Positions 8,080 to 18,607 are shown, numbered from the stretch's first letter. The stretch: 64,000 bases of DNA from Paenibacillus sp. HB172176 (GCF_011947265.1 NZ_JAATHD010000009.1:62001-126000); one strand, 5' to 3'. A program made the numbers and translations. The notes: generated by a model from the sequence alone, not told the origin.

Positions 8080-8495
8080 TCCATCGACTGCTTGCTTCAT
8101 TAACTTTATACTTCAACCGCTACTTACTCGCTTTCACTTCCTACTTCAATCGCGAACTTACTTACTTCCACTTCCTTACTTCAACCGCTGCCAACTTCAT
8201 CCATTTTGCATCTTCCACTACTTGCTTCTTTCACGACTTACATCATTCACTTCTCACTTCTTGCTTCACTCACTTCTTGCTTCTTCCAAACAGTTAGTTT
8301 TTTCGTTGCTTCGTTGCTCCGTTGCTTCGTTGCTTCGTTGCTTCTATCTCGTCCTGCTTTAATCACTTCCCGGGTTATTTTGTCCCTATTTCTAACACTA
8401 TCGCTCCCCATTCTTACGCCTGCCAACCTGCCAATACCCTATTCCTAATAACCCTGGCCGAATCCAATCCCTATTTCAACTCGACAGCCTGCCTC
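8080..8495. other. Pyrimidine-rich non-coding tract with octamer repeat
   Basis: The plus strand is dominated by CTTC/TTGC runs (ACTTC, CTTGCTTC). Five near-perfect copies of CGTTGCTT lie at 8304-8343. No credible gene is visible. It fills the 3' side of the alpha-mannosidase gene. Confidence 0.6.
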
Positions 8496-11400
8496 TTATC
8501 TCTTATCCGTTTGAGGCCGAATACGCCAGGTTTTGATCTCATAAGGCAAAATATCGCCTTGCAAGACGCCAGTCATGGCTTCGCCAACCGGTCGTTCAAG
8601 CAGGTCGGTCTCTTGCCAAGTCAGCACAGGAAAACCGACTTCCAGGGCGAGTTGTCCCCGCTTGCCCGCAAACTCATGCGCCCGAACGATAATTCCGTCG
8701 CCGTCCTCGGCACGCTTCACTGCATCGATCATCACATGGGAAGCCGACAGCCGCAGAAGAGATCCGCTCTGGAGCGAAGAGGCTCCCGGGCTAACAGATA
8801 CCGGATTATTGAGCGACCAAGCCTCCTGCGCTGTGCCGCCCTCGAACCAATCGCCGCTGTGAGGCAGCAGGGAATAGGTGAAGACATGCTCTCCCTGATC
8901 GGCCGTCGGATCCGGAACCATGGCGGATTTGATAAGCGATAGCCGCATCACATGACCTTTGATATCATAGCCATATTTGCAATCGTTGAGCAGGGAGACG
9001 CCATAATCTCGCTCCGACAGATCCGCCCATTGATGCCCAACCGTCTCGAACCGGGCATAATCCCAGCTTGTATTCCAATGCGTGGGACGCTTCACATTGC
9101 CGAATTGAATATCATAAGTCGCTTCCGTGGAGCGTACAGCCACCGGGAAAGCGACCTTGAGCAGTTGACGCTGCTCATGCCAATCCGCTTTCGTCTCGAA
9201 GTCGATGCGTCTGCTGTACGAATACAGCTTCATCTCCTGCACAATGGTCGAGCTGCCATACTTCCATGCAAATTCAACAATCATCCGCAGCGGACCGGAC
9301 TCCTTGACGCGTATGCCGCGGCAATCCTCCACTCGTCTCTGTTTCTCCGTATAGAAAATATCGATATCCCAAGCCTCGTGCCGACTTTTCGGCTTATCCT
9401 CGAACACCTGCAGCTCGTTGCCGAATTCGCCTGCGGCCAACACCTCGCGCTGAACTTGCTTATCGTAAATCCGGGTCAAGCGGCCGCTGCTGTCCCATTG
9501 AATGATATAATGCGGCGTCTCTACGCCATCCAGGCTGCTTGCAAATTCAGCAGTTGCAGTCTCTCTGCCCCCGTCATCCATGGAAGGTACAAGCGTCAAG
9601 AAGCCCATCGGCGGAAGGTCCGGCACTTCGATCAGCCAGCCGCTCTCCGTAGACTGGGACCGGCAAGTCTTGCCGCAAGCGGTCATCCAAGCAGTGTCTT
9701 CCGAAGCCGGGAAGCCCTTCACATCGCCTTCGCTTGTATCATCAGCCGGAATCTCCACTAGCTCAGTTCGACTCCACGACGAACTATTAAATAAAGTGAA
9801 AGCACCATGCTCCAAATCCTCCGCAGCTTGCTTGCCACCCTCACGCCATGACTCCTTCGCGAACACCGCGCCAGGCTCAGGCCGCAGCTGCCCGCTCGCT
9901 AACTCTGCGCCAGGCTCAAGCCACAGTCCCTTCGTCAATCGTTCGCCGGCCGCTTGCCACACCTCTCTCGCCAGCCGTTCCGCCTCGGCATACTCCACTC
10001 GGCAATCCTCGTACACCTCCCGAATCGAGGAGCCGGGGATAATGTCGTGGAACTGGTTGCGAAGCACGATTTTCCAGGCTTCTTGCAAGCTTTGAGAGGG
10101 CCCCTTCCCCTGTCCTGAATCTGCAGCTTGTCCTGACTCCGCTTCCTGACCCGTCATCGCTCCAGCCAGCACTTCCAGCCATTCCGTCTCGCGAAGCAGC
10201 AGCTCCAGCTTGCGGTTCATTCGTTTGTTATAGGCTTGACTGGTATACGTGCCCCTGTGCAGCTCCAGATACAATTCGCCGTCCCAGGTATGGATGTATT
10301 CCTCCGAGGATTCCACCGTCTGTTCAAGCTCGGCGAAATATTCATCTGCGCGGCCCGTCTCCACCTGCGGCAAGCCCGGGATATCCGCTAACCGGCGTCG
10401 CATCTCGAGCATCTCCCGATTGACTCCCCCGCCGCCATCGCCGTATCCGTACGCGAGCAGCAGCTTGCGATTCACGTTTTTGTCCTGATACGCTTCCCAT
10501 ATGCCTTTGACGGAGAATGGCGTAATGCCGCCGTTATAGGTATAGTAGAACGCGCCTTCACCGGCGCCCGGATCGGGTGTCGTAATGAAATGCGTCAGCA
10601 CCTCGGAGCCGTCAATGCCGCGCCATCTGAACGTATCATGCGGCATGCGGTTATACTGATTCCAGCTAATTTTGGTCGTCATGAACATGGTAATGCCGCT
10701 TTTTCGCAAAATTTGCGGCAAGGCCCAACTGTAGCCGAACACATCCGGCAGCCAGAGATAGGTGCAGTCGGCTCCGAACTCCTCTTTCAGAAACCGTGTG
10801 CCGTACAAAATTTGGCGCACCAAAGACTCGCCGGAGGACAGATTGCAATCGGCCTCCAGCCACATCGCTCCTCCCGCCTCCCAGCGGCCTTCCCCAATGC
10901 GCGACTTTATTTTGGTATAGATATCGGGATAATCCTGCTTGATGTATTCGTATAATTGCGGCTGAGTCTGCAGGAAAATATATTCCGGATATTGCTCCAT
11001 CAGCTTCAGAACCGTCGAAAACGATCTTGCCGCCTTCTCGCGGGTATGGCTTAGCCGCCACAGCCAGGCCACATCGATATGGGTATGACCGATGCATCGC
11101 ACGACGACGGCGCTGGCCTTCTGCTCTTGCTGAAGCCCTTCCCGCAGACACTGTCTTGCCGCATCGACCGAGTCGTAGAACGCCTGAGATCCAGGGCTCG
11201 ACCAATCCAGCCCGAGAAAAGCCTTGTTCACGAGCGACAGCAGGAGATGCTTCTCGGGCTGATGCTCGGACAGCAAACCGACGGTTTGAATAACGGCTCT
11301 GGCTGTAAAATAAAGATCATCGGCCGCCTCGTCCAGCCAGCAAATCCTTGCGTCCCTAATCGAATGACGCAGCTCATTCCGGCTGGTGTCATAGCCGCCC

Positions 11401-11822
11401 AGACCCGACCAGAGACGGAAAGCAAGCTGCACATGCTCCCCTGCCAGCTCTCCGCCAAAGAACACTTCCTTATGATTGCCGTCGACGCCTTGATACGGCT
11501 GACCATTCACGAACAACAGTGATTCGAAGCCGCTGTTGTTGCCTCCTCCGGTCTGACCGAAATCGAATAAACCGAGCACTTTACGGTCCGACCACTCCGA
11601 AGGAATTCGCACATTCGCCCTGAGCCACGCGTATTGATCGTAGCCCGACCAGTCTTCTCCCGCATGAATAGAGCTCCATTCGCCCCCATCAGGCGGATAA
11701 GCGCCAACCTCCTCCCCTTCATCCATTTGCAATTGCAGCGCTTGTAGCCGAATGGCGTCTCTATATCGGTACGGCTGCAACTCCTCGACCCGTTTCAAAA
11801 TTTTCTCATAGGTTAACAGCAT
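8496..11822 (-). CDS. GH38 alpha-mannosidase
   Basis: A 1108-residue cytosolic enzyme with no signal peptide. The N-terminal region is followed by the GH38 catalytic barrel with the zinc motif GHTHIDVAWLW (about residues 246-256). The nucleophile loop is YLWLPDVFGYS and downstream is TTKISWNQYNRMPHDTFRW. Helical and beta-sandwich domains follow, as in bacterial GH38 enzymes of about 1000 residues. It would release mannose from imported alpha-mannosides. The ATG is preceded by AGGAAG, 20 bp after the GH43-like gene, making it the last gene of the sugar-transport operon. A Ser/Gly/Gln-rich insert near residues 560-580 looks like a flexible loop. Confidence 0.93.
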   Translation of the reverse strand: MLLTYEKILKRVEELQPYRYRDAIRLQALQLQMDEGEEVGAYPPDGGEWSSIHAGEDWSGYDQYAWLRANVRIPSEWSDRKVLGLFDFGQTGGGNNSGFESLLFVNGQPYQGVDGNHKEVFFGGELAGEHVQLAFRLWSGLGGYDTSRNELRHSIRDARICWLDEAADDLYFTARAVIQTVGLLSEHQPEKHLLLSLVNKAFLGLDWSSPGSQAFYDSVDAARQCLREGLQQEQKASAVVVRCIGHTHIDVAWLWRLSHTREKAARSFSTVLKLMEQYPEYIFLQTQPQLYEYIKQDYPDIYTKIKSRIGEGRWEAGGAMWLEADCNLSSGESLVRQILYGTRFLKEEFGADCTYLWLPDVFGYSWALPQILRKSGITMFMTTKISWNQYNRMPHDTFRWRGIDGSEVLTHFITTPDPGAGEGAFYYTYNGGITPFSVKGIWEAYQDKNVNRKLLLAYGYGDGGGGVNREMLEMRRRLADIPGLPQVETGRADEYFAELEQTVESSEEYIHTWDGELYLELHRGTYTSQAYNKRMNRKLELLLRETEWLEVLAGAMTGQEAESGQAADSGQGKGPSQSLQEAWKIVLRNQFHDIIPGSSIREVYEDCRVEYAEAERLAREVWQAAGERLTKGLWLEPGAELASGQLRPEPGAVFAKESWREGGKQAAEDLEHGAFTLFNSSSWSRTELVEIPADDTSEGDVKGFPASEDTAWMTACGKTCRSQSTESGWLIEVPDLPPMGFLTLVPSMDDGGRETATAEFASSLDGVETPHYIIQWDSSGRLTRIYDKQVQREVLAAGEFGNELQVFEDKPKSRHEAWDIDIFYTEKQRRVEDCRGIRVKESGPLRMIVEFAWKYGSSTIVQEMKLYSYSRRIDFETKADWHEQRQLLKVAFPVAVRSTEATYDIQFGNVKRPTHWNTSWDYARFETVGHQWADLSERDYGVSLLNDCKYGYDIKGHVMRLSLIKSAMVPDPTADQGEHVFTYSLLPHSGDWFEGGTAQEAWSLNNPVSVSPGASSLQSGSLLRLSASHVMIDAVKRAEDGDGIIVRAHEFAGKRGQLALEVGFPVLTWQETDLLERPVGEAMTGVLQGDILPYEIKTWRIRPQTDKR

Positions 11823-11842
11823 AAGAGTCTTCCTCCCGTTCC

Positions 11843-12694
11843 TTATCTCGGCAACGCGATAGCCATCGCATCCGCCTTCATGACGCTTCCATGGCGGCAG
11901 CCGTCAGGCAGCTTAAGCCTGTAGGATGCCGAACGCCAATGCACGAGGTCGTCGCTGCTCATGCCTCTGTAGGTGCCCTCGCTGAATCCATCATACAACA
12001 AAATCCATTCGGATGCCGTGCGATACAGCGAAGGTCCTTCCGTTAGCGGGGGCGTCAGCAATTCCGACGGCTCCACGGCAACGGGCGGGACGCTTCCCAG
12101 GCGCTTATCCCATACTAGGGAACGAATGGCTTTGTTGTCCGTTCCGGGTTCGTTGCTGCCCCGTTCATCCTTGAACAGCATCACATATTGCTCCTGCAGC
12201 TCGGCAATCGTCGCATCAATGATCGTGTGACCGGGATCGAAATACAAAGCCGGAGCAGACAGCTCGGAAAAATCCGTTGTACTCGCCGACCAAATGCGAT
12301 GATTGCGGCGAGTATCGCCTGCCTCACCGGATATCGTTGACGACCAGATAATTCGATACGTGCCGGAATCCGCGTCGCGGAACGCCTCAGGCGCCCAGCA
12401 ATTGAGCGTTCCTGCCACAGAGGCCATTACGGGCAGAAGCTTCTGGTTGTCCCAATGAAGCAAATCGACGGAACGCGCATAGCCTATCGACGAGCTTTCC
12501 CAGCCATCCGTCCACAGCGCGTGGAACACTCCGCCGCTGTCCTGCAGCAAGAACGGATCGCGCAAGCGCTTCGTGCCAACCTTGCTGCGCAGCGCCGCCC
12601 TGCCTTCGTTCATCTTCGACCAGGCATAGCCATCTTCGCTGAAAGCCAGGTACATGGCTTCATCATTCGTTTTGAAATAAGAAAATAAATACAT
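11843..12694 (-). CDS. GH43-like five-bladed beta-propeller glycosidase
   Basis: A 283-residue cytosolic protein with propeller motifs typical of the GH43/GH32/GH130 group: RDPFLLQDSGGVFHALWTDGW, WAPEAFRDADSGTYRIIWSS and EGPSLYRTASEWILLYDGF. The Asp of RDPF and the Glu residues of APEAF and EGPSL are the likely active-site carboxylates. I placed the start at the ATG at 12694, which has GGAGGG seven bases upstream; an upstream TTG at 12712 lacks such a site. It lies between the binding protein and the alpha-mannosidase, so it probably acts on the same imported oligosaccharide. Specificity is not readable. Confidence 0.85.
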   Translation of the reverse strand: MYLFSYFKTNDEAMYLAFSEDGYAWSKMNEGRAALRSKVGTKRLRDPFLLQDSGGVFHALWTDGWESSSIGYARSVDLLHWDNQKLLPVMASVAGTLNCWAPEAFRDADSGTYRIIWSSTISGEAGDTRRNHRIWSASTTDFSELSAPALYFDPGHTIIDATIAELQEQYVMLFKDERGSNEPGTDNKAIRSLVWDKRLGSVPPVAVEPSELLTPPLTEGPSLYRTASEWILLYDGFSEGTYRGMSSDDLVHWRSASYRLKLPDGCRHGSVMKADAMAIALPR

Positions 12695-12727
12695 GAAGTC
12701 CCTCCTTCGCAATTCCTATGCAGAATG

Positions 12728-12761
12728 AAACAAAACAGAGGCTGCCCAAACAGGCAGCCTC
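12728..12761 (-). terminator. Terminator after the sugar-binding protein gene
   Basis: The stem GAGGCTGCC/GGCAGCCTC with a short loop is followed on the minus strand by TGTTTTGTTTC. It lies between the binding protein and the glycosidases, so it likely attenuates transcription and makes the binding-protein message more abundant. Confidence 0.8.
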
Positions 12762-12777
12762 ATCTTCGAATGATCGG

Positions 12778-14196
12778 CTATTCGCCGCCGAGCGAGCCTT
12801 GCAAATCCTTGGCGCTGAAGCTTGGATCAGCCTTGATGCTTGTCAGACCTTCCGATCTTGCCGCAGCCAGAGCTTTGGCATATCTGCCATTCAAGTCCTC
12901 AATGACTGAATCCAGAGCCGGCTTGCCTGTCATAATATATTCAATAAACAGATCAGCCGCTTTCTTGCCTTCTACCTTCGTCTCTGTAACAGAAATTGGA
13001 GTAGCTGGATAGATGCCGTCGTACTTCGTAGGGAGGAAGCCTTCAATACCGGCCAACTCGGGCGGTCCTGCCGCCTCATTGACATAAGGCAGTACGGATA
13101 GACCCAATCCCTTCTCCTGGTATTCCGCGCGAAGATCCGTATTATACAAAAATTCAAGGAACTTGGCCGCCGCTGCTTGCTTGTCCGGATCCGATTTCGC
13201 GCTGATTCCGACATAGCCTCCCGCATTGACCCAGGTCACGCCGTTGCGTTCGCCGTCCTTCGTCGGCACAAGCGCCGTCGCCCAATGAACATCTGTCGGG
13301 AATTGCGATGTATAGACCGCTGGCTCGCTGGAATGATTCACATACATGCCGATCTTGCCTTGCGCGAATTGCGCCCGCAGCGGGTCGATATCAAGCGATT
13401 CCGCTCCCGGAATCATGCTGCCGTCCGCTTTCATTTGACGCATTGCCTCTACAATGTCGCGGTACATATTGAAATCGAATTCACCGGTTTGGAAGTTATA
13501 GCCTTCATGGCTCGTTTCGGATTGCAGCGTACCCGACGCGTAAGCTGGACGTGTGAAGCCAGAGGTGCTTTTGAAATTGCTCGCAAAGCCGTAGACGCCG
13601 TCCGCTTTGCCCATTTCCGTAATCTTCTTGGCGATTTCGACCATTTCGTCAAGCGTCTTCGGCGGCTCCGTATATCCGGCCTTCTCGAACAAATCAACGT
13701 TGTACAGCAAGCGCCAGAATTGTCCCGAATTCGGAAGCGTATAGACATGTCCGTCTTTCTTATAGATATCTTCGACTAGAAGACCGTCGAACTTCGCCAG
13801 GAAATCATCGCTTACCAGCGTATCAAGCGGAGTGAAGTACCCCTTGCTCACATACGTCTGGAAGTCAAAGCTGCGGAAGATATCCGGCGCCTGATTGCTG
13901 GCAAAAGCAACCTCGACCGCTTGATTGTAATTATCCGCCATAACCTTCATTTCCACTTCGATATTATCCGTATTCTCCGCGTTAAACTTATCCACCTGCT
14001 CTTGCATATAATCCATATCGTGACGGTCCATCGTCCAATAGGAGATTTTCGTCTTCTCTTTGCTGCCCGTGCCCGCATTGTTTTCCGATTGCTCTTCGTT
14101 CCCTCCGTTATTGGATGAACAAGCCGCGACCATCAGTGCAATGATTAACAAGCAACAAATCGATACCGCGCTCCTTGCTTTAAACCATTTTGACAT
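12778..14196 (-). CDS. Sugar ABC transporter substrate-binding lipoprotein
   Basis: A 472-residue extracellular solute-binding protein family 1 lipoprotein. Lipobox MVAAC is about residues 22-26. The body is typical of MalE-like proteins (TKISYWTMDRHDMDYMQEQVDKF, APDIFRSFDF, QGKIGMYVNHSSEP, AAAKFLEFLYNTD). GGAGGT precedes the ATG. It belongs with the two permeases at 17759-19498, with the two-component pair in between. The downstream alpha-mannosidase suggests a mannose-containing oligosaccharide as ligand (inference). Confidence 0.93.
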   Translation of the reverse strand: MSKWFKARSAVSICCLLIIALMVAACSSNNGGNEEQSENNAGTGSKEKTKISYWTMDRHDMDYMQEQVDKFNAENTDNIEVEMKVMADNYNQAVEVAFASNQAPDIFRSFDFQTYVSKGYFTPLDTLVSDDFLAKFDGLLVEDIYKKDGHVYTLPNSGQFWRLLYNVDLFEKAGYTEPPKTLDEMVEIAKKITEMGKADGVYGFASNFKSTSGFTRPAYASGTLQSETSHEGYNFQTGEFDFNMYRDIVEAMRQMKADGSMIPGAESLDIDPLRAQFAQGKIGMYVNHSSEPAVYTSQFPTDVHWATALVPTKDGERNGVTWVNAGGYVGISAKSDPDKQAAAAKFLEFLYNTDLRAEYQEKGLGLSVLPYVNEAAGPPELAGIEGFLPTKYDGIYPATPISVTETKVEGKKAADLFIEYIMTGKPALDSVIEDLNGRYAKALAAARSEGLTSIKADPSFSAKDLQGSLGGE

Positions 14197-14333
14197 TTGT
14201 CTAACCTCCCCTTGTGTCTAGCAAGCTCCCGCGAATACCCGTCCGTCTTGTCCGGCTCGCCTTGCTGACCTCATTGTAGCACCGAGGCTTGCTGCGCCAT
14301 GAAGGGCAATCATACGATCCTGGGAGGGGAAAA

Positions 14334-15968
14334 TCACTTTGATTCGTCCCCGTTCGGCGAGGTTTCGTACTTGCTGCGGAATTCTGTAGGCGTCAGTCCC
14401 GTATGCTTCTTGAACAGCTCGCTGAAATACGGTCTGTCCCGATAACCGAGCTCGAAGGTAATATCCTGCACTTGCAAACCTTCAAGCAGCAGCACCTTCG
14501 CCCGTTCCATTCGCTCTGCTGTCACGAATTGCATGAACGTCATGCCCATCTCCTTCTTGAACAAGGACGAGAAGTAGCTTGGACTCAAGTGGACGATGCC
14601 CGCGCATTCCTGTACGGTCAACTCCGAACCAAGCCTCCCTCTGACATCGTTCACCACCTGATGAATCAAATTCCCCACATCGTTCTTCTGCCGATTCTGC
14701 AGCCATTCGCAGCCGGTCAGCCCGAACAGCTTCAAAGCAGCGATCAGCTCCTCGGTCGACTGATAGCGATCCTTCTTCATCGCGCTTAACCGTTCGTCCA
14801 GCCACAAACGCTGCTTCTCGTCGGCCTTCTCGGCAATGACGCGATACATGGAGAACGCCAGCCCGTAGAACAGATTCGTCATGACATCGGGGTTCGGCGG
14901 CGCCGGGTAACGCAGACATTCCGCGGCGATGCTGTCCAGCAGCTTCTCCGTCTCTTCTCGATTACCCGATCTCAGACAATAGAGAAGCTCCGTTTCCTTG
15001 TCTGCCGAATATTGCGGCGCGATCGGCTCCTGGCGCTTGATGTCGCTATACGAAATGATACAGCCGCTTCCGGAATAAAATTGATAGCTCAGCGCCGTCT
15101 TCGCCTGTTCATAGGACATGGCGATCTCTCCCACGCCATCTACCGGTAAGCCTACGCCGATGGATATATCCCGCTTCGCATATTGCTTGACGTTCTGCCT
15201 GCATGCTTCGGCGAGTGCAAGCACATCAAGCGACTCATCCGTATTCGCCACGATGACGTAATGATTGGAATGCTCGCGGAACACGATGCCCTTCGCCTGC
15301 TTCTTGACCGTCTCTTCAATGACATTGTGAACCGCGAATCTGACCAGCTCCACCTCGCTTACAGGCAACGGCGAGCGTTCGTTCATCAGCCCGTCGATAT
15401 GAACGGTCATCGCGACAAAGCCGTTGATTCGCATATCGATGCCGAGGAATTCCCATTTGTCATGCGCTCTCTCCGGGAGCTCGTCGTGACGGAGCAGCAG
15501 GCGGAAGTATTCCTGGCGCAGATAGGGAAGGCCCTCTCTCACCTTTCTCTCGAGCGCGAGCCTGTCGAGCTGCTCCAGCCGCTGCTCTTCAATCTGGGCT
15601 TTAGCCCGCAGCACCACGTCCACGATTTGCTTCAGCGTGAACGGCTTGACCAGGTAATCGAAGGCGCCGAGCCGAACGGACTCCTGCGCGTACGTAAAGT
15701 CGGTATAGCCGCTGAAAAAGATAACCTTGATGCCGTTCAAATCGCCTTCTCTCAGCACTCGAACCATATCGATGCCGCTCTGCATCGGCATTCGAATATC
15801 CGTCAACACGATATCCGGCCTTTTCTCTCTAATCAGCTGAAGTCCATCGACGCCATTAACGGCGGTGCCCGCAATTTCGATGCCATGCTCCGCCCACGGA
15901 ATTTTTTTCGCGATGCCGTCGATCACCGCTTTCACATCATCTATCACGCACATCGTTATGCCACTCAT
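14334..15968 (-). CDS. YesN-type AraC response regulator
   Basis: A 544-residue response regulator. The receiver domain spans residues 1-120 with acidic pair D10-D11, phospho-acceptor D57 (VLTDIRMP) and K in LVKPF. A long central region follows, then a C-terminal AraC double helix-turn-helix (ECAGIVHLSPSYFSSLFKK and DITFELGYRDRPYFSELFKK). It overlaps the sensor kinase gene by four bases (ATGA). It probably activates the surrounding sugar transport and glycosidase genes when the kinase senses ligand. Confidence 0.93.
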   Translation of the reverse strand: MSGITMCVIDDVKAVIDGIAKKIPWAEHGIEIAGTAVNGVDGLQLIREKRPDIVLTDIRMPMQSGIDMVRVLREGDLNGIKVIFFSGYTDFTYAQESVRLGAFDYLVKPFTLKQIVDVVLRAKAQIEEQRLEQLDRLALERKVREGLPYLRQEYFRLLLRHDELPERAHDKWEFLGIDMRINGFVAMTVHIDGLMNERSPLPVSEVELVRFAVHNVIEETVKKQAKGIVFREHSNHYVIVANTDESLDVLALAEACRQNVKQYAKRDISIGVGLPVDGVGEIAMSYEQAKTALSYQFYSGSGCIISYSDIKRQEPIAPQYSADKETELLYCLRSGNREETEKLLDSIAAECLRYPAPPNPDVMTNLFYGLAFSMYRVIAEKADEKQRLWLDERLSAMKKDRYQSTEELIAALKLFGLTGCEWLQNRQKNDVGNLIHQVVNDVRGRLGSELTVQECAGIVHLSPSYFSSLFKKEMGMTFMQFVTAERMERAKVLLLEGLQVQDITFELGYRDRPYFSELFKKHTGLTPTEFRSKYETSPNGDESK

Positions 15969-17728
15969 TCGCTCTCCTCCTCTTGAATCGGAATGATCAG
16001 TTGAACGGTCGTCTCTACTCCCGGCTCGCTGGCAAACCGCATCGATGCTTTATAGCCGTAATACAGAAAGAGCCGGGTCCGCACATTGGAGAGCGCGTAG
16101 CTGCCGCGCTCGTCCTCCGGTCCGTCCAACATATTCTCGATCTGCGCCGCATCCATGCCGCTGCCATTATCCGTTACCGTTAGAAGGAGCTTCCCCTCAG
16201 AGGCGGAAGCGCCGATTCGAATAAATCCGCGGCGGGGCAGATCCTGAAAACCATGCAGAATCGAGTTTTCCGCAAGCGGCTGAAGCAATATTTTGAGCAC
16301 GGGAATCCCCAGCAGCTTCTCATCAGGCTTCTCTATCTCGTAATCGAACAAATCCGGATAGCACATCGCCTGCAGCTTCAAATATTGTTCCGCATGCTCC
16401 AGCTCCTGGCCCAGCGTCGTAATCTCCTGGCCTCCGTTAAGGCCTCGGCGGAACAGCAGCGAGAGCGACACGATCATCTCGCTCACATCCTGATGCTCTT
16501 CCATAATGCTTTTCCAATAAATCGTATTCAGCGTATTGTATAGAAAATGGGGATCGATCTGCGCCTGCAGCGCTTTGATCTCCGATTTGCGCTTGTCTTG
16601 CTCGGAGGATTTCACTTCTTCGATCAATTCGCCGATCTGCTCCAGCATTCGGTTGAACTTATGACCGACTTGACTGATTTCATCCTCGAACAGGCTCTCG
16701 AAGCGCACGTCAAGCTGATTCTGTTCGACCTTGAACATGAGATTGCGAAGCTTGAACAACGGCTTCAGCAGCAGCTCCGACAGCATGCTCGACATAATGA
16801 GCGCCAGGATGACGCAGACACCCATGATCGTCAGAATGGTCCATCGCATGCGATTAACGGGAGCAAGCAGCTCGGACTTGGATTGATAGCCGACGAGCAC
16901 CCAATTCGGATTCATCTCCAGAGCGGAATAATTGACAAGATAGACTTCTCCTCCGCTCGAGGTGTATTCGAAATGGCCTCGATCGCTGCCGTCAATTCTC
17001 TCGTAGAGCAGTTCTTTCTCCAGTTTGGCCGACATGCTCGAGAACACACCTTCATTATTGCGGTCGACGACAAGCTGCTTCAGACTGCCCTCCTGCAGAT
17101 GCGCCTGAATCAGCTCCTCCAAGCGGTCTTCCCGGATATTGACAACCACATACACGCCCGGCAGCTGAATATCGAACAGCGGCTTCATAATCAAGGAGAT
17201 AACCGGCGTTCTCCTGCTGAACAGCTCGTCCTCATGCCCTCTTACCCATAACGTGCTCCAAGCCTTGCTTGCGTTCTCAATCTCATTTTGAATAACGGTG
17301 TCTTCGAAGCTCGAGCCCTTGCTTCGCCGATTTTCCGTCGGATAGAACTCGCCGATAGGCGTATGCACCAGCACGGAATCAATCGATTGCTCCGCCAGCA
17401 TCATTTGGGCAAACGGCGTCTGCAACTGGGACAGTCTATTATAGTAATTATCCCTGTTGCCGCTTTGAACATCCTCCAGCATATGCTGGAAGGGCTCACC
17501 CATCATGAGCGTCGAGATGGACACCACGATATTTCGCAAGCGTTCGTCGAACACCTGCGCCGTTTTGTTGAGCGTATTCTGGCTTGTCGTCGAGGCTTGC
17601 GTTTTCATTTCACGAGAAAAAAACACGGAAACATAAGTTCCCGTGACAGAGATGCAAATAACGGTCAATAAAACAAAGGAGACCCATAATCTTCTTTTGA
17701 GAGACATTGTTCTAAAAAAACGCTTCAT
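15965..17728 (-). CDS. YesM-type sensor histidine kinase
   Basis: A 587-residue membrane kinase. One transmembrane helix lies near residues 14-34, followed by a large extracellular dCache-like sensor region, a second helix (ILTIMGVCVILALIM), a HAMP linker and the His_kinase domain with IDPHFLYNTLNTI near residue 395. The HATPase C-terminus has the N box (PLAENSILHGF) and G box (DNGSGM). It phosphorylates the overlapping YesN-type regulator. Placement between permeases and binding protein fits sensing of the transported sugar. Confidence 0.93.
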   Translation of the reverse strand: MKRFFRTMSLKRRLWVSFVLLTVICISVTGTYVSVFFSREMKTQASTTSQNTLNKTAQVFDERLRNIVVSISTLMMGEPFQHMLEDVQSGNRDNYYNRLSQLQTPFAQMMLAEQSIDSVLVHTPIGEFYPTENRRSKGSSFEDTVIQNEIENASKAWSTLWVRGHEDELFSRRTPVISLIMKPLFDIQLPGVYVVVNIREDRLEELIQAHLQEGSLKQLVVDRNNEGVFSSMSAKLEKELLYERIDGSDRGHFEYTSSGGEVYLVNYSALEMNPNWVLVGYQSKSELLAPVNRMRWTILTIMGVCVILALIMSSMLSELLLKPLFKLRNLMFKVEQNQLDVRFESLFEDEISQVGHKFNRMLEQIGELIEEVKSSEQDKRKSEIKALQAQIDPHFLYNTLNTIYWKSIMEEHQDVSEMIVSLSLLFRRGLNGGQEITTLGQELEHAEQYLKLQAMCYPDLFDYEIEKPDEKLLGIPVLKILLQPLAENSILHGFQDLPRRGFIRIGASASEGKLLLTVTDNGSGMDAAQIENMLDGPEDERGSYALSNVRTRLFLYYGYKASMRFASEPGVETTVQLIIPIQEEESE

Positions 17729-17758
17729 AGGTCCATCGCCTCGATAGGTGGGATTTTT

Positions 17759-18595
17759 TCAGCCTTTGACGGAGCCGACTGTAACCTGCATGAAGGAACG
17801 GTTGGCGAACAGGTAGACGAGCAGCAAGGGCAGAATGGAAATACAGGCTCCCGCCAGCATCAATTGATTCTCCACGGCCGCTCCGGCGCCGTATCTAAGG
17901 CTCGCCAAGCCAACCGGAAGCGTCTGCAGATCCGGCCGCGTCAAGGAGAACACCAGCGGCAGAATATATTCATTCCACGCGCCACGGAAGGTGAACAGCG
18001 CGACAACCGCAAGCGCCGGTCTTAGCAGCGGCAAAATAATTCTCCAGAAGATCGAATAGAAATTACAGCCGTCGATTAGCGCCGCTTCGTCGAGATCCTT
18101 CGGGATGCCGCGGAAAAAACCGATTACCATGAAAAAAGCGGTGGCATGCGCGCTGATGAGAATGATTATGACACCCCATAATGATTTCTGCAAACCGATG
18201 GATACCATGAGATCGAATTGCGGACGCAGCACGACCGCGCCAATGGAAATGAACAGTGTAAACGACTGCAGAAAGATGAACAGCTTTTTCCCTCTGAACG
18301 CTGCGCGATCTACCGCATAAGCGGCCATGGACGCTACGAGCAAGGTGCCGATCGTCACGAAAACGGCCACATACATGCTGTTGAACGTGAAGCTGGAGAA
18401 ATCGGCCTGGTTCCAGGCTTGCACATAATTATGAAATTGCCACTTGAGCGGAAGCAGAGTCGCTCCCGTCGTCAGCTCCAAATTCGACTTTAAGGACCCC
18501 AGCATAGCCATAACAATTGGAAAGAGCATCAACCCCGCCGTAACCAGCAGCAGTATCCAGACCGGCGTTCTTACTAGCATTTTACGAAATGACAT
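17759..18595 (-). CDS. Carbohydrate ABC transporter permease (MalG type)
   Basis: A 278-residue MalG-like permease with six helices and the EAA loop PKDLDEAALIDGCNFYSIFWRIILPLLRPAL (about residues 160-190). The C-terminal NRSFMQVTVGSVKG is typical of the family. It lies 12 bp after the partner permease gene and 30 bp before the sensor kinase gene. No ATPase gene is present locally; a shared MsmK-type ATPase encoded elsewhere is usual for such systems. Confidence 0.93.
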   Translation of the reverse strand: MSFRKMLVRTPVWILLLVTAGLMLFPIVMAMLGSLKSNLELTTGATLLPLKWQFHNYVQAWNQADFSSFTFNSMYVAVFVTIGTLLVASMAAYAVDRAAFRGKKLFIFLQSFTLFISIGAVVLRPQFDLMVSIGLQKSLWGVIIILISAHATAFFMVIGFFRGIPKDLDEAALIDGCNFYSIFWRIILPLLRPALAVVALFTFRGAWNEYILPLVFSLTRPDLQTLPVGLASLRYGAGAAVENQLMLAGACISILPLLLVYLFANRSFMQVTVGSVKG

Positions 18596-18607
18596 GGTTC
18601 ATCCCCC

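Noticed and set aside
7364-8362. 332-codon plus-strand frame and 136-codon minus-strand frame through array 1
   Set aside because: Both arise because the 51-bp period is a multiple of three. They have no good ribosome-binding site, and the sequence is better explained by palindromic DNA repeats.
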